A DNA stretch of 64,000 nt from Isoetes taiwanensis (Eukaryota > Streptophyta > Lycopodiopsida > Isoetales > Isoetaceae). How positions within the stretch are numbered: position 1 is the stretch's first letter; each line of letters begins with the position of its first letter. Location of the stretch: assembly GCA_021234155.1 (NCBI GenBank), contig JAJEKV010000066.1:1890718-1954717 (forward strand), given 5' to 3'. The position numbers and the translations under genes are program-made. The notes beneath the pieces are model-generated. The model saw only the letters and a program-made list of their open reading frames with translations, had not been told where the DNA came from and made no database searches. Positions 22,001 to 32,814 of this stretch are shown one piece after another.

Positions 22001-22310
22001 AAGTGCGGATCCATTTTGCAACCCCAATGCAAATCTTTGGAAAGTTCGGGTTGGACCTTGTCTTATACATGGAGATCACAAATCTTCCATCGAGATCCAC
22101 GCCCGCGGGAGAACATGATTTACGAAGGCTTTCTCATAGGAGCGGCCCGAATGTTTGGCATCCGGGACTCAAGCAAATCTGGAAAAAGGCGAACAACACT
22201 CGATGAATCTGATGGTGAGCCTCCCTCATCTCTATATTCAAGATCGAGAAAGATGAGCGAGGATTCCCACCGGAATTCATGCCCCTTTTCTAGCCAATAA
22301 GTGTAGTTTG
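18461..22310 (+). pseudogene. Extra post-pol coding region of element 2
   Basis: Athila and Tat relatives often carry an additional ORF between pol and the 3' LTR. Here 19400-21700 shows fragmentary frames: ADFEKNPNSSSECPMGAHFE (19749-19808), a helical stretch KLDQLRGNTAAADALEIAAL (20646-20705), and RNWPLMYVHERGTLCALVNF (21057-21116). I see no diagnostic envelope features such as a clear signal peptide or transmembrane helix. A fragment at 19169 opens MASTSKNSTLQ. Function is unknown. Antisense reading frames of similar length also exist, so strand is inferred from the element. Confidence 0.45.
19051..19079 (+). repeat. 29-bp poly(A) run inside element 2
   Basis: Uninterrupted A29 between the pol-derived region and the extra ORF region. 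It could be a microsatellite expansion or the scar of a retroposition event. I see no flanking target duplication. Confidence 0.8.
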
Positions 22311-22311
22311 G

Positions 22312-22320
22312 TAGGGGGAG
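22312..22320 (+). promoter_or_regulatory. Polypurine tract of element 2
   Basis: TAGGGGGAG directly before the 3' LTR start TGTTAGCC at 22321. Confidence 0.75.
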
Positions 22321-22932
22321 TGTTAGCCACATGCTGGCGGAACACCACGAGTCTATACTTGCTTGCATGAGGGCGAGGCCCCAGCCCACGGTGTCCAAGA
22401 AGAGGGATCCACAAAGGCGCCCGCGGCGGGTCAAAGCTCCTCCAAGAAGCGAGAAGACCCAAAGGTAGGACCCACGGCGGGCCACTACTTGTCTGTTAGC
22501 TTGCGGCCTTGGGCGGCTCAATTCTGTTCGAGTGCCCAAGTAGTGGAGCATGCGTTGTCATGATGAGGATCAGATTCAGGCCGTGAGGCCCACTCAGTGT
22601 TCCTATATATTGTAGCATTTTTGCTCCTTCAAAAAAGGTTCAGTGTTCTTTTGTGTCACTCTGAGCGGACATCTTTGGTGCTTTGTTAATGCGCTCTTTT
22701 TGAGCCTTCATTGTACACTTGTTTTGATCAATGGATTGCGTGTTCTCCACAAGTGTCTTGTGTGTTTCATTGTGTATTGCAATTCTTTGTTTTATCGAGT
22801 TTTTCTTGTTCTTTCCTCTGTTAGCAAAAATCCCAGCGTGACAAGAGTGTCTCGAGGATTTACCTACTTGGGACTTCAAGGATCTCCACGAGAGATCATC
22901 CCTCAGCGATCCCGGGCCCCGGACCCCAAACA
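22321..22932 (+). repeat. 3' LTR of element 2
   Basis: Starts TGTTAGCCAC and ends AAACA at 22932, followed by the TATTC target duplication at 22933-22937. Length 612 bp against 609 bp for the 5' copy. Confidence 0.87.
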
Positions 22933-22937
22933 TATTC

Positions 22938-23960
22938 CACTTTGCTTCACACTCAGTAAATTGGGCGCCCGCCATATTTCTTAAGGTCACGTGCTTAGCA
23001 GCTGCCTTGAACCATTCCACCTTCTTGGCAAATTGAGGCCAGCCCAATTTCCAAAGAAATGCCTCTCACTGGTAAATTTGGACGCCCAATGTTCCGCTTT
23101 GCCACCAATGGGAAATTGGGCGCCCGCCCAATTTCCCTACAAGTGTCTCTGTCTCGAGATCATCCACCACTAGACGTCAAATTGGATGCCCGCCATATTT
23201 ACTTAAGGTCACGTATTTAGCAGCTGCCTTGAACCATTCCACCTTCACACTTGGCAAATTGGGCAAATTAGGCGCCCGCCCAATTTCTCTAGCAAATGCC
23301 TCTTGTTCCCAATTTTGGGCCTTGATGTTCCCCTTAACCAATGGGAATTTTAAACATGAATTTCCCCTATAAGTGTCTCTGTCTCAAGATCATCCACCAC
23401 TAGATGTCAAATTGGGCGCCGGCTATATTTACTTAAGGTCACGTATTTAGCAGCTGCCTTGGACCTTTCCACCTTCACACTTGGCAAATTGGGCGCCTGC
23501 CCAATTTCTCCAGCAATTGCCTCTCACTCCCAATTTTAAACACCCAATGTTCCCCTTCGCCACCAATGGGAAATTGGACGCCCGCTCAATTTCCCTACAA
23601 GTGTCTCTGCCTCAAGAACATCCACCACTACACATCAAATTGGGCGCCCGCCATATTTACTTAAGGTTACGTACTTAGCAGCTGCCTTGAACCATTCCAT
23701 CTTCACACTTGGCAAATTGGGCGCCCGCCCAATTTCTCCAGCAAATGCCTCTCACTCCCAATTTTGGGCCTTCAATGTTCCCCCTTACACCAATGGGAAA
23801 TTGGGCGCCGCCCCTACAAGTGTCTACGCCAAGACCATCCACCACTAGGCGTCAAATTGGCGCCTCGCATATTTACTTTAGGTCAATGCTTTAGCGTTGC
23901 CTTGAACCATTCCGCGCACTTTTTACCCTGGGAAATTGGGCACCCGCCCAATTTCCTGCA
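22938..23960. repeat. Tandem array, about 225-bp unit, carrying AAATTGGGCG palindromes
   Basis: The landmark TTAAGGTCACG recurs near 22981, 23203, 23432, 23661 and 23877 in progressively altered form, giving a period of about 216-229 bp and roughly 4.5 units. Each unit contains two or three copies of a palindrome with arms AAATTGGGCG and CGCCCAATTT around a 2-nt centre. Perfect examples are at 23113-23134 and 23714-23735; variants at 23265, 23486, 23571 and 23933. The array ends about 100 bp before the MARTKQTAR ORF. No coding sequence is evident. Confidence 0.9.
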
Positions 23961-24053
23961 GGTCATACTTTGGGATCAGTACATAGTGCCTTTTGAAACC
24001 GTGCCATTACCTATAAGTGGTATTTAATTCCTGTTTGATGCAATGCAGGACTA

Positions 24054-24317
24054 ATGGCAAGGACAAAACAGACTGCCCGCATGCCTGGCTATGGACTTGG
24101 GATACCCCAGGCTGTTGCTGTTGCGAAAGAGACAGATCAGGATGTGCAATTTCAGGGGATTGATGTAGTTCCAGATGAAATTACATCTGTTGCTGACAAG
24201 TACATTTGGTGGATCGAAATTGGAAACGTAAAGCCTAAGTCGAGCACAAACTATCTCAAAGATTTGTGTTTGTATTTTGCCTTGCCAGGGACAAAAAGAC
24301 AAGTAATGCGGGCATAG
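24054..24317 (+). pseudogene. First exon of gene D, opening with the exact H3 tail MARTKQTAR
   Basis: The ATG at 24054 gives MARTKQTARMPGYGLGIPQA. Residues 1-8 after Met are identical to histone H3 (A1-R8, K4 included); the K9 position is Met and nothing after it matches H3. The remaining 77 residues contain an acidic helix-prone part and YLKDLCLYFALPG. A putative acceptor TGCAATGCAG sits just upstream, and a possible donor CAAGTAATG at 24301-24306 would end the exon before the stop at 24317. The palindrome array ends about 100 bp upstream. Confidence 0.75.
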
Positions 24318-25636
24318 CAATTGATATGGGGGTGGACCCAGAAGTATCCGGTGAGATAGGTGCTTCCGTGGATACAGGCTACCCTTGGCAACTTATGACC
24401 CCCAACTCATGTCAGCAAGCATAACTAAAAATCAAAACTCCTGCGCAGCAAAGGGTTGGCAACTCAACTCATACGAGAGTCTGGAAAGATCAGGAATTAG
24501 AAAGCGTGGAGACATTATAGATGGCTTCCACATAGTGAGGCAGTGGATTCTTGATCACAAGCAGACTAGGTCGAAGGGCTTGTATACAGAATATCATGGC
24601 AAGGCCCAACCAAAAGTGTACGATTCGACCTGGTTGAAGTCTCATTATGGGGTTCCCAAGAAGGGGGAAGTGTAAAGAAGTCCAAGAACGTAGTAGTCGA
24701 CAAAGGCACTGCTACAAAGAAAAAAAGAACGTCTTTGACAAGTAAACCCAGCAGAGAGATGCTAGCTGTTATGCTTGGAGGTATGGAGAAGAGAGCACGA
24801 ACCTCTGATCCGAGCACAAGTGCAGGAGAGTCTTCTAATCATTCTGCTGAGGTTCGAATGATCAAGAAACAAAGAACAAGCAACCAGGCACCTCCTCTAA
24901 GAAAGGAAGACGCCCCACTCCACCTCAGAGCTCATCTAAGACAAGTGGGGACAGTGAAACGCCTAGTGACAGTGGAGAGGAGGAGGGATCAACGCAAATT
25001 GTACAGTGGACAACCTCTACTGGGGAGTTGACACAGGAGAGTAGGCGTGAATTATCACAGAGCGCCATATTGAATATCAAGCATAGAGAAAGGATTTATC
25101 CACTAGGTGTTGGGTTTGAAATAGATGTCGACATATTCAAGTTGCATCAAGCCCCTGCCAACATGACCTGTAGAGTCATCAGTGCAGAACACATGGATAC
25201 CCTATATGAATATTTCATAAGTATGCAAATGCATCCTCCATGTGCAGATGTCGTTCCTTTTGACCTGGCAACAGGGCGTGCTATCAAGTGGAAGAGAGCA
25301 AGTAATTTGGAAAATACGGAATCTGGATCGTGAATAGAAATCACACGCAGTCGTTGCTCAAATCCTTGTGAACCAGCTTTGGAATGGCCACCAGAGAGGA
25401 AGCATTTAAAAGATTTAATTTTTTTCTTTTATGCCAAGCGAAAGTGTCGAGTACTGGCTGGAAACCTGACTCCAACGGAATATGTTAAGGTTAGCCAGGA
25501 AATAAATGATATCACACTGAAGACAATTCATGCAGATGTCTTCTTCGAGCAGGTCTAACAGCTTCGTAATCAGTGGGAACTGTATGGCAAGCCCAAAAAG
25601 GGGAAGCGTGGTCAATCAACAGAAGGCGCGGACTCT
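24318..25636 (+). pseudogene. Gene D middle exons, unknown protein with basic linker
   Basis: I do not recognise the family. Frames at 24385-24675 (AAKGWQLNSYESLERSGIRK ...), 24735-25031 (Lys/Arg/Ser-rich, likely disordered) and 25028-25333 (PPCADVVPFDLATGRAIKWK) follow each other with overlaps of a few bases, as if one ORF were split by single-base indels. Reading continues through EWPPERKHLKDLIFFFYAKR (about 25380-25440) to TEGADS, followed by a good donor GTAAGT at 25637. Composition alternates between ordered and basic low-complexity segments. Confidence 0.55.
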
Positions 25637-25935
25637 GTAAGTTATCTCGCCTTGTACGCATGTCCTCTCTTCCAAATTGAGCGCCCGCCCAATTTGGAAC
25701 TTATTCTAATTTGTTGCATTGTATACGTCACCTCCAAATCGGGCAGTCGTCCGATTTAGATTTAGGGTGCCCATGGCATATTATCTCCAAATTGGGCGGA
25801 CGCCCAATTTGAAACCCCTAATGTATGTCCCTAATGTAGTGTCCGCCAAATTGGGCGGGCGCCCAATTTGAGGATGCGTCTGCAAAACTTTTCTTTTGCC
25901 TTTACATCTTGTCTTACAGTATCTATGGTATGTAG
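25637..25935 (+). other. Intron of gene D with four palindromes
   Basis: Bounded by GTAAGT (25637) and an AG at 25934-25935 (an alternative AG is at 25918-25919). Four copies of the AAATTGGGCG/CGCCCAATTT palindrome lie at 25672-25697, 25736-25757, 25789-25810 and 25848-25869, roughly 55-60 bp apart. The one at 25736 has co-varying arm changes: AAATCGG pairs with CCGATTT. Confidence 0.7.
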
Positions 25936-26970
25936 GATTGGGTAGCTATAGCAAAGCAAACCCTGAAGAAAGTGAGCATGCCAGACTATGATTACTTCAT
26001 CTATCTTGACGAACTAACCTAGAATATGTGCACGCGTGTCGTTCAACTATTTTACGAGGACCAGCTGAAGGATGAAAATGGCGACATAATTGAAGTTAAA
26101 GATCGTCTAAGGATGTTCACAAACAATTCATGTCGGCTATTGAAGTCAATGCACCCCATGGACTTGCAGAGATTAATGAGGGAGATCATGGCAGGCACCA
26201 CATTCATCAAGGCCACAAAGGCTTATACAGGCAGACGTGTCATGAAGACCCGGGCGCAAGAATTGAGGAAAATTGGCACTGTTGAGCGTGCATTACCTGA
26301 AAGAGGTGAAGAAGTTGAAAGTTGAAAATATGGATGAAGTCAGACAGGCTCATCCCATATTCACAGAGAACCTCATGCTAATGTTTGCCAACAGTGTCAG
26401 TGACTGGACAGAGAGTCGAAAAGAAGCTGAGAAAGAAAATCTTCCAGAGACTCTTATTACAAAAGTAACGAGTATCTCCGTGGACCAGTTGAAGAGGGTT
26501 CAAAGGCATTCAAATGCCTGATTGTCAATCCACAAGGGATGTGTGTCGATGTCGTGAATACGTCGGCACGTTTTGTTGGATGTGACTTTAGGAACCTCAA
26601 GAAATGGTCGGTAGAGGAGTATCAGAAATTCTTGGATCAGATTATTATTTTAACGGACCAGCAACTATATTGGTTAACAATATTTATCAGCCCAGAGCAT
26701 TTGAATGAGTGCTTGGCTGCAATAAAAACAATTGACAGTGCTAGTCGGGTGTGGATAGGAGCCTACCAGGATTCTAAAGTGAAGTCAGGATCAACCTGTA
26801 GAGTCTGTGAGCTTCAGAGCCTTGTCATAGTCATGTACATGGCCCGAGACCAGACCTGAATCTATGCTTCATAGACAGTGACCATCCACAACAACTTTCC
26901 AAACTGCCCCAGCATCTGAAAGACGCAAATGACATCGAGAAAAACGTACCAGACGTGGAGTGCTCAGCAG
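25936..26970 (+). pseudogene. Gene D exon, unknown protein
   Basis: Reads DWVAIAKQTLKKVSMPDYDY (25936-25995), one stop, then the frame at 26026 (VVQLFYEDQLKDENGDIIEV ...) to 26325, the overlapping frame at 26273-26521 and then 26539-26859. A CRVCELQ stretch near 26800 resembles one half of a Cys-rich zinc finger, but I do not see the full set of ligands. The exon ends at a donor GTAATA at 26971. Confidence 0.5.
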
Positions 26971-27044
26971 GTAATATTCTTTGAAATAGGGCAGTCGCCC
27001 AATTTATGCTTCTATTATTTATGCTGAAATAGTTTCTCTTTCAG
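26971..27044 (+). other. Short intron of gene D with one palindrome
   Basis: 74 bp, GTAATATT ... TTTCTCTTTCAG. A palindrome copy (AAATAGGGCAGTCGCCCAATTT pattern, arms degenerate on the left) sits at 26984-27005 and fills nearly a third of the intron. Confidence 0.65.
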
Positions 27045-27906
27045 CATATTGGTTGTATCGTCCCTGGGGTGATAAGAGTGCAGCAGGCAGGTCCGGACCT
27101 CCCTGTCGAATCAACTAGAAGCCAAGACCTACACGTATTTGGTATGCAAACTTATGATGGAGGGTTGCAGCGTTCTTGATTTCTTTTCTGGAGGTTCATT
27201 TAGTCGTGCAGCATTACGCGAAGGCTACGAAGCTACTTCCTTTGAGATAGGCGAGAACCTGCAGCTCAAGCTTGTGCAGATTTTTGATCAGCTAGAAATA
27301 ATCCTGGACGAGAAGAAATCTTTGGCCCGCCGGAGGCTGAAAATTGCAGAGGGGAAGAAGAAAAAATCTGGCTCCAAGGCTGTGCAGTTACTAAACCCTA
27401 CTCCATCAGCAATTCCATTTTCTGCTCAGATAGTTCAAGAATTGCAGTCTACGCTTTGGCTAAGTAAGGATACAGAACAAATAAAAAAGACTGCAGGAAT
27501 AGGAAGTAAGGATCTATCTATCTTCCGAAAGAAAAAAGAAAAAATTAATATGTTGGCAGATACGCAACTTGTGAACACCCAAGGTGTGATGGACGGTAGC
27601 TCGAAATTCCATGAGCTAGTGGACAATGATCGAGAGGAATCTGTCGTCAAAGACACATCTCAAAGTCAACAACATGAAGAGCATGAGCAAGAGCGACATC
27701 ATGAGGAAGAGGAAAGGCAAGTGGACAATCCGGACAAAATATCAGATGAGGAGAAGGAGTCAGGTGAGGTAGAGAATGAGGAAGGTGGCTCAATGAGCAA
27801 CAAAGAATTCCTTAACAGGATGGAGGCCATAAAGCAAGCTGCTCAACAGGAGCAAGATCAACAAAATGATACCGACAAACCTATCGAGAACCCCCCAGAT
27901 CCCTGA
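27045..27906 (+). pseudogene. Gene D last exon with SAM-methyltransferase-like motif and charged tail
   Basis: After YWLYRPWGDKSAAGRSG and a frame change, the frame at 27139-27906 is long and open. KTYTYLVCKLMMEGCSVLDF then FSGGSFSRAALREGYEATSF looks like motif I of Rossmann-fold methyltransferases: a hydrophobic strand ending in Asp, then a Gly-rich turn and helix, as in DNA adenine/cytosine methyltransferases. No DPPY/NPPY-type catalytic motif is visible after it. A long Glu/Lys/Gln-rich coiled-coil-prone tail follows to the stop at 27906. The methyltransferase assignment rests on one motif. Confidence 0.5.
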
Positions 27907-27935
27907 ACCAAGGTTGGAGCTTAGGAGAGTTGTTG

Positions 27936-27957
27936 AAATTGTGCGCCCGCCCAATTT
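27936..27957. repeat. Palindrome copy downstream of gene D
   Basis: AAATTGTGCG / CGCCCAATTT with one arm mismatch, 30 bp after the stop of the last clear exon. Confidence 0.8.
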
Positions 27958-28005
27958 TAGCAGGCACATCTCTATCGAACCAAGGTTATAACTTATATAC
28001 TGCGT

Positions 28006-28362
28006 ATGATACCCAATAATTTTACTGCATGGGACATCAATAATTTCACAGGTATAAGTGTGGTTGTAGTCCATGGCATAATGCATTCATCTGCTATGTC
28101 TCGACGCCCACCTAGAGTTCATCAGAGGTCGGATTATCCTCCTCCTGCTAAATATCTGGACTCCATTACTTGCTTTATGACCTTCAGAGATCTATATGAA
28201 TGCAAAAAAAGAGGTATCATCCTTGATGATTGGCTGGACGGTATAGCAGGGGGTCGAGAGAGAGATTCCTCCGGCGAGTACCGTGTTAAGATCAATCTTG
28301 TTTGGGTTCCAGAGCGCGATGCTTATGAGCTTGATAATATCAGCAATGCCTATAATCTATGA
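28006..28362 (+). CDS. Hypothetical protein or further exon of gene D
   Basis: An open frame of 118 codons without recognisable domain: RRPPRVHQRSDYPPPAKYLD and YRVKINLVWVPERDAYELDN. It begins soon after the palindrome at 27936 and shows the same ordered, charged character as the preceding exons, so it may be a final exon after an intron. A related-looking LDDWL motif is also coded on the minus strand near 28790. No start is preferred. Confidence 0.35.
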   Translation: MIPNNFTAWDINNFTGISVVVVHGIMHSSAMSRRPPRVHQRSDYPPPAKYLDSITCFMTFRDLYECKKRGIILDDWLDGIAGGRERDSSGEYRVKINLVWVPERDAYELDNISNAYNL

Positions 28363-28572
28363 ATAATATATGGTATGACATTTATAAATGTGTAACAGTT
28401 ATAACAGTTATAACAATCATAACTGTGCGATATGTGTATTATGCAGTATGAAAGATGTAAGTATTTCTATGTGATCTAAGTTGTGTGATCTAGGTTATAT
28501 TTGTCTTGACCCAACCCATGACCTCCCCCCCTCCCTCAGGAAATTGGGCTTGGGATTTGATCCCCAACGAGG

Positions 28573-28594
28573 AAATTGGGCGGACGCCTAATTA
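28573..28594. repeat. Outlying palindrome copy
   Basis: AAATTGGGCG GA CGCCTAATTA, nearly symmetrical. A half copy, AGGAAATTGGGC, lies 30 bp upstream at about 28541. This is the last copy of the family seen in the window. Confidence 0.75.
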
Positions 28595-28734
28595 TGCTCG
28601 TTTCATGGAAAGATAGAAACTGTTGTATTCATCTAGAAACAAAGTACATAGAATTGGCAAAATGCCAGGACTCACCTACATCAACACATGCATAAAGGGA
28701 GATAATATATAATATCAGAGAACAAAGTTTCAGT

Positions 28735-29300
28735 CAATGCCTAGTTCAACTTGAATAAGATCTCCCAGATTGTACTCCTCAATGCTACTTCGGCCAAACA
28801 GTTCCAGCCAATCATCCAAATCTTGGACGAGTGAGTAGTATTGATCACGAGCTTCATTGATAAAGCTTCACGCTGCCTTTTCTGCTTCTTATAAAGCCTC
28901 TTGAATAACGGTCTGAGCGTGTTGTGCATCCAAACCTCCTCCATTTTCAACGGCCCCTTTAGTGCCTTTGCCCTGTATATATATCATTTCAATGATACGA
29001 GGCAGTCCTTAATCTCCTCCCTGCTGAGCTGATCTTCTTCATTGGTTGCTCGTGCCAACCCTTCTCCATGGAGGAGCTTCGTCAATTGAGCACTAATCTC
29101 TTTCTTTCCATGCTGGTTTATCTCATTTTGCACCTCCAACTGCAACTAATTGGCATACTCTAAGATTGGTTCACTAACGTGGGACTGCATTTCGCATGTT
29201 GTAATTCCATATCTGCGCCTGGTTTCAACCATCTTCAGTGGCTTGAGATGAATCTTGCTGAACCAGATTTGGACAATCTCTGAGATAAGTAGTAACAACT
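28735..29300 (-). pseudogene. Decayed coding segment, unknown protein
   Basis: On the minus strand a continuous frame reads IWFSKIHLKPLKMVETRRRY then EVQNEINQHGKKEISAQLTK and ARATNEEDQLSREEIKDCLV, with two stops, and ends in a shifted frame DLDDWLELFGRSSIEEYNLG. The helical, charged composition is protein-like. I do not recognise the family. It directly follows gene D in opposite orientation. Confidence 0.4.
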
Positions 29301-29696
29301 CTGAGTTTAAGGGTGCTTTTATAAGGAAACATCGCCTTGGTTGTTCCTTTGATGTGCCAATTGACAGATGCCTGCCAGCTCACCTACCTGCATGGTTCCC
29401 TAAATATTGCGACCTATAATAAGAAGAATGCAATATTTACGAAATTAGCCATAATTTCAGAGGCATATGGACTTAGAGAAAGTTCATATATAATGAAACT
29501 GTGCTTAAAAGCAGGAAAGCAAAGTTATTTTTTCACACCAATGCTGCTATTGTATGCATTTTGAGCAAAATATTGATACTTTCTTCATTAGAATAAGAAA
29601 ATGATTTCCTAGGTTGTTTTAAAAGATTATCTTACAATCTCTCAGGGAAAAGTGAAAAGAAAAGTGGAGGAGGAAAAGGGGAAGGGAAAGAAAAAA

Positions 29697-29790
29697 TGGA
29701 TGGAATAGATAGATGGATGGATGGATGGATGGATGGATGGATGGATGGATGGATGGATGGATAGGTAGGTAGGTAGATGGATATAATATT
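29697..29790. repeat. (GATG)n-type tetranucleotide microsatellite
   Basis: About 12 consecutive TGGA/GATG units at 29710-29760, flanked by GATA and GGTA variants. Confidence 0.95.
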
Positions 29791-30419
29791 TTAACGTTTA
29801 CGTAGCCCCAATATTCACAATAAAAATAACGAAATATAAAGTAGGAAAAATGCTACATTTAACATGTCCGTGGATCAAAGGGTCACTAATCCCTAATGAT
29901 AGCCTTACCTCCTGAATTCACTGCCATCTTTTCTTTCTCGGCAAGCTTCTCTTACTCAGCACAATTTCTCTCTCCGCCTGCAAAGTTGTATCGGGCTTGG
30001 GTCTTTCTAGGTGATTGCCATGCCACAATATATGGAACCTAAAAATAGTTTCTTGAAAATGAACTAAGAGATGACAAGGACGGTTGGATTGTGTTGCTCT
30101 GGCCCTACGTGCGGAGACGATGCCATCCGCCTATATGTGCATCACCTTGGTAAAAAATCGCAACGCCTCATCTGTAGCAGGACAATCACTCTTTTCCTCA
30201 ATGCCGACAAATATGCAGGTTCAGGACTTGTGTCTGCGCATTGTCATCCTGAAATAATAGAATTATTCCTTAATATTATCCCTTGCTATCTTTATTATAT
30301 TATTAGACAACATCAAGGGAATAATATTTCACATAGCTTAGCCACTAATTCCTATAGTCTTTTCACTGTGGACCATTATCTCGTGCTTGTACCATAACAA
30401 TCCTTCACCATTAGATCTG

Positions 30420-30800
30420 AAAGGTAACCATCAAGCCTTCCTTTTCAAAGTTGATCATTGATCATCTTCTGAAAAGTGTTAGTCTTTTGCTTCTTGGGAT
30501 TAATCTTATCTCCTTGAGAACGTCCTTTTCTTGATCCTCCAAAGCAATTCCTGCATCTTGTTAAGAAAAAATTTTATTCTAATCCTTCAGGTAGGCGTCC
30601 CTGACTTGAACAAGAATAGCATTCTCAGATAATCCCCTTTTTGAGCCTCCAAACAAATTTTCCCACTTGAACAAGAAAGTAAACCCTTTCTGATCATTCA
30701 ATTAGGTTTTCTACTTGAACAAGGATAAACCCTTCTTGGTCCTTCAAGTGAATGTCACCATTTAGCTTGAATAAGAAAGATATTTTTCTGTCCATTAGAA
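30420..30800 (-). repeat. Degenerate tandem repeat, about 55 bp unit
   Basis: The core ACTTGAACAAGAAA recurs near 30607, 30665, 30713 and 30766 (as GCTTGAATAAGAAAG). On the minus strand the unit can encode a motif like DQEGFILVQVENL, so it may descend from a repetitive protein. Confidence 0.5.
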
Positions 30801-32814
30801 AATACTTAACTATTTGAATATAAGATCTTAAAAAAGAATAATCTTTACCCTATTCAAATATTTAGTCATGCATGCTCAAGCAATTTGAGGCATCGAAGAA
30901 GTTTAAATACTTCCACAATAATGCGTATCAAATACTTCAAAGCCTATATCGCAGCTGGTGAATTGTAAAGGTGGTTTCGAAACAATAATCCAAAAAGTGT
31001 AAAGATTTGATAAGTAGCAGCAACAATTTCTTTTGGATAACCGATGTAGAGGCTTCGGCTTCGGCTTTGACTTTGGATTCTGGCTCCAGCCAACACTAGC
31101 TTTTAGAAACTAAGTCTCCGACTATAAGTATTCTTCATGCTTAAGATCACCACAACATCCGTTACTGGTTGTCTCTGATCATAAACAAGTCTCAACTAAT
31201 TAGAGGAACTGGTTTTGTAGGAAATTTGATGTCTTCTATAGCTCGTTGTTTAGTAATTTAATAGGATAATCTTGTGATCAGGAAATAAAATGCTTCTTCA
31301 ACTGTGTTGAATACTATAGGTAATTTCATGCAATTTCTCTAGAAGTTCTGTACAACAGTTTCTTCTTTAATGCTTTAGAAACATATTTTTAGAAATAGGT
31401 AGATCTCTGCTTTGCCTTTACACATCTGTGTATGCTGTACTGCTACTTCCATCACATAAATTTTTTTGCATATTTTTCTTGCATCCTTGTAGAAAATGTA
31501 CGGCACTTTTGAATTGCTTTTGACCGTCACCATTTGCTTCAGCAGCTTCTTGGTTGCATATAAATTAGCGGCATCTTGCTTCTGTGATTCTATAACCCAT
31601 AGTTTCATAAAAGATCTAAACTGTGCTTTGGTACCAATGATATGATTGAGGGTATTTGAAATCTTGAAGCAAAGAGATTCAATACTTTAGTAGAGAAACA
31701 TGAGTACTCAGGACAATTTGGATCTTTAATAAGACAATTTTATGGCACAGTTCAATAAGACAATTTGTTATGGCACAATACTTCATCGCCCAACTGGATC
31801 CACGTCTAAAAGGCTTGAGGTAAAGCTACAAGACTATCTTCTAGCAATTGGCGATGATTGACACTACTATACCACAGTCTCTGATAAAGGGAAATTACCT
31901 TGGTTCAAGGATAAGAAATAATAGTATCAGTCTTCAATCGGAATTGAAATCTCTATTTGCAAATCTCCAGGTGCCATTATCTTTGATCTCTTATCAAGTT
32001 TTTAGCCATTACTCCCTCATACAGATGAACTACTAGATGTAACGGTTCAAAAACTAGACTCCGAGATGGTTCCAGGATAGTAAAACTTGCCTCAATCGTA
32101 GCTCTAGTTGTGGAGATACTTCTTTTTATAATAGGTGGTCCTTGCAAAAAGGTTGGCTAAAAAAAAGCTGAAACTTGTTCCAATATGGCTGGAAATAGAG
32201 CATCAATATTTGCAAAATCAGTTCTTTCTGGATCAGTTTTGTTTTTGAGCTTCTTCCCCTACTTTGGCCCCTCTTGCCAGTTTGATCTTCTTGCTTATTA
32301 TTTTCTCCTCTTGCTAGAGTAAAGATTCGTTCTTCATTCTCTTGCTCATTCTTACTGGCCAAAATCCTCAAATAAAAGCAAGTGGATCAGTTTTGTCTTT
32401 GCACTTCTTTCCCTGCTTCGGATGAATTTGCTTCTTGCTAGCGTGATCCTCTTGATCAGTCTTTGTTCCGTTCTTCATCCGTAGGTTTATCTGTATTACT
32501 TCATTACATTCCGTTGGCAGCACTGCTTACCCGAGAAATCAAATCGCCAGCGTCGCTTACAAAGGAAAGCAACAGATTGACTTGAAGTTTCACTTTGAAG
32601 AAACGAGTTGAATCAGGGCGAAATTTCACCCTCCCCCCCTTTTTTTTACTCGGAACATTAGATTCCAATAAGTTTTCAATAAGTTTTCAGCAAGTGCCGA
32701 AGTGAATGCCAAATTTAGAAGATCTTTTGATTCCATACATGGAGCTTGCTTCTTTCATGGGGTTTGAACTCATAAAGCCATGAAACTTAAAGCTGCTACA
32801 ATTAAGGAATTTAG

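Larger units (their letters stand above)
11809..22932 (+). mobile_element. Element 2: Athila/Tat-like Ty3/gypsy LTR retrotransposon
   Basis: 11.1 kb with LTRs at 11809-12417 and 22321-22932, a 5-bp target duplication TATTC, a TGGCGC-type primer site, gag with two zinc knuckles, a DGG-type protease, RT/RNase H, integrase and no chromodomain. About 3.9 kb of extra sequence lies between pol and the 3' LTR, as in Athila/Tat relatives. CG and GC-rich Arg codons mark it off from the AT-rich flanks. All ORFs are interrupted. Confidence 0.88.

Noticed and set aside
22938-23960. Array as a CRISPR
   Set aside because: Units are about 225 bp with internal palindromes and no unique spacers; the context is a plant genome.
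26780-26830. CRVCELQ as a PHD or RING finger
   Set aside because: Only one Cys pair is visible; the remaining ligands were not found.
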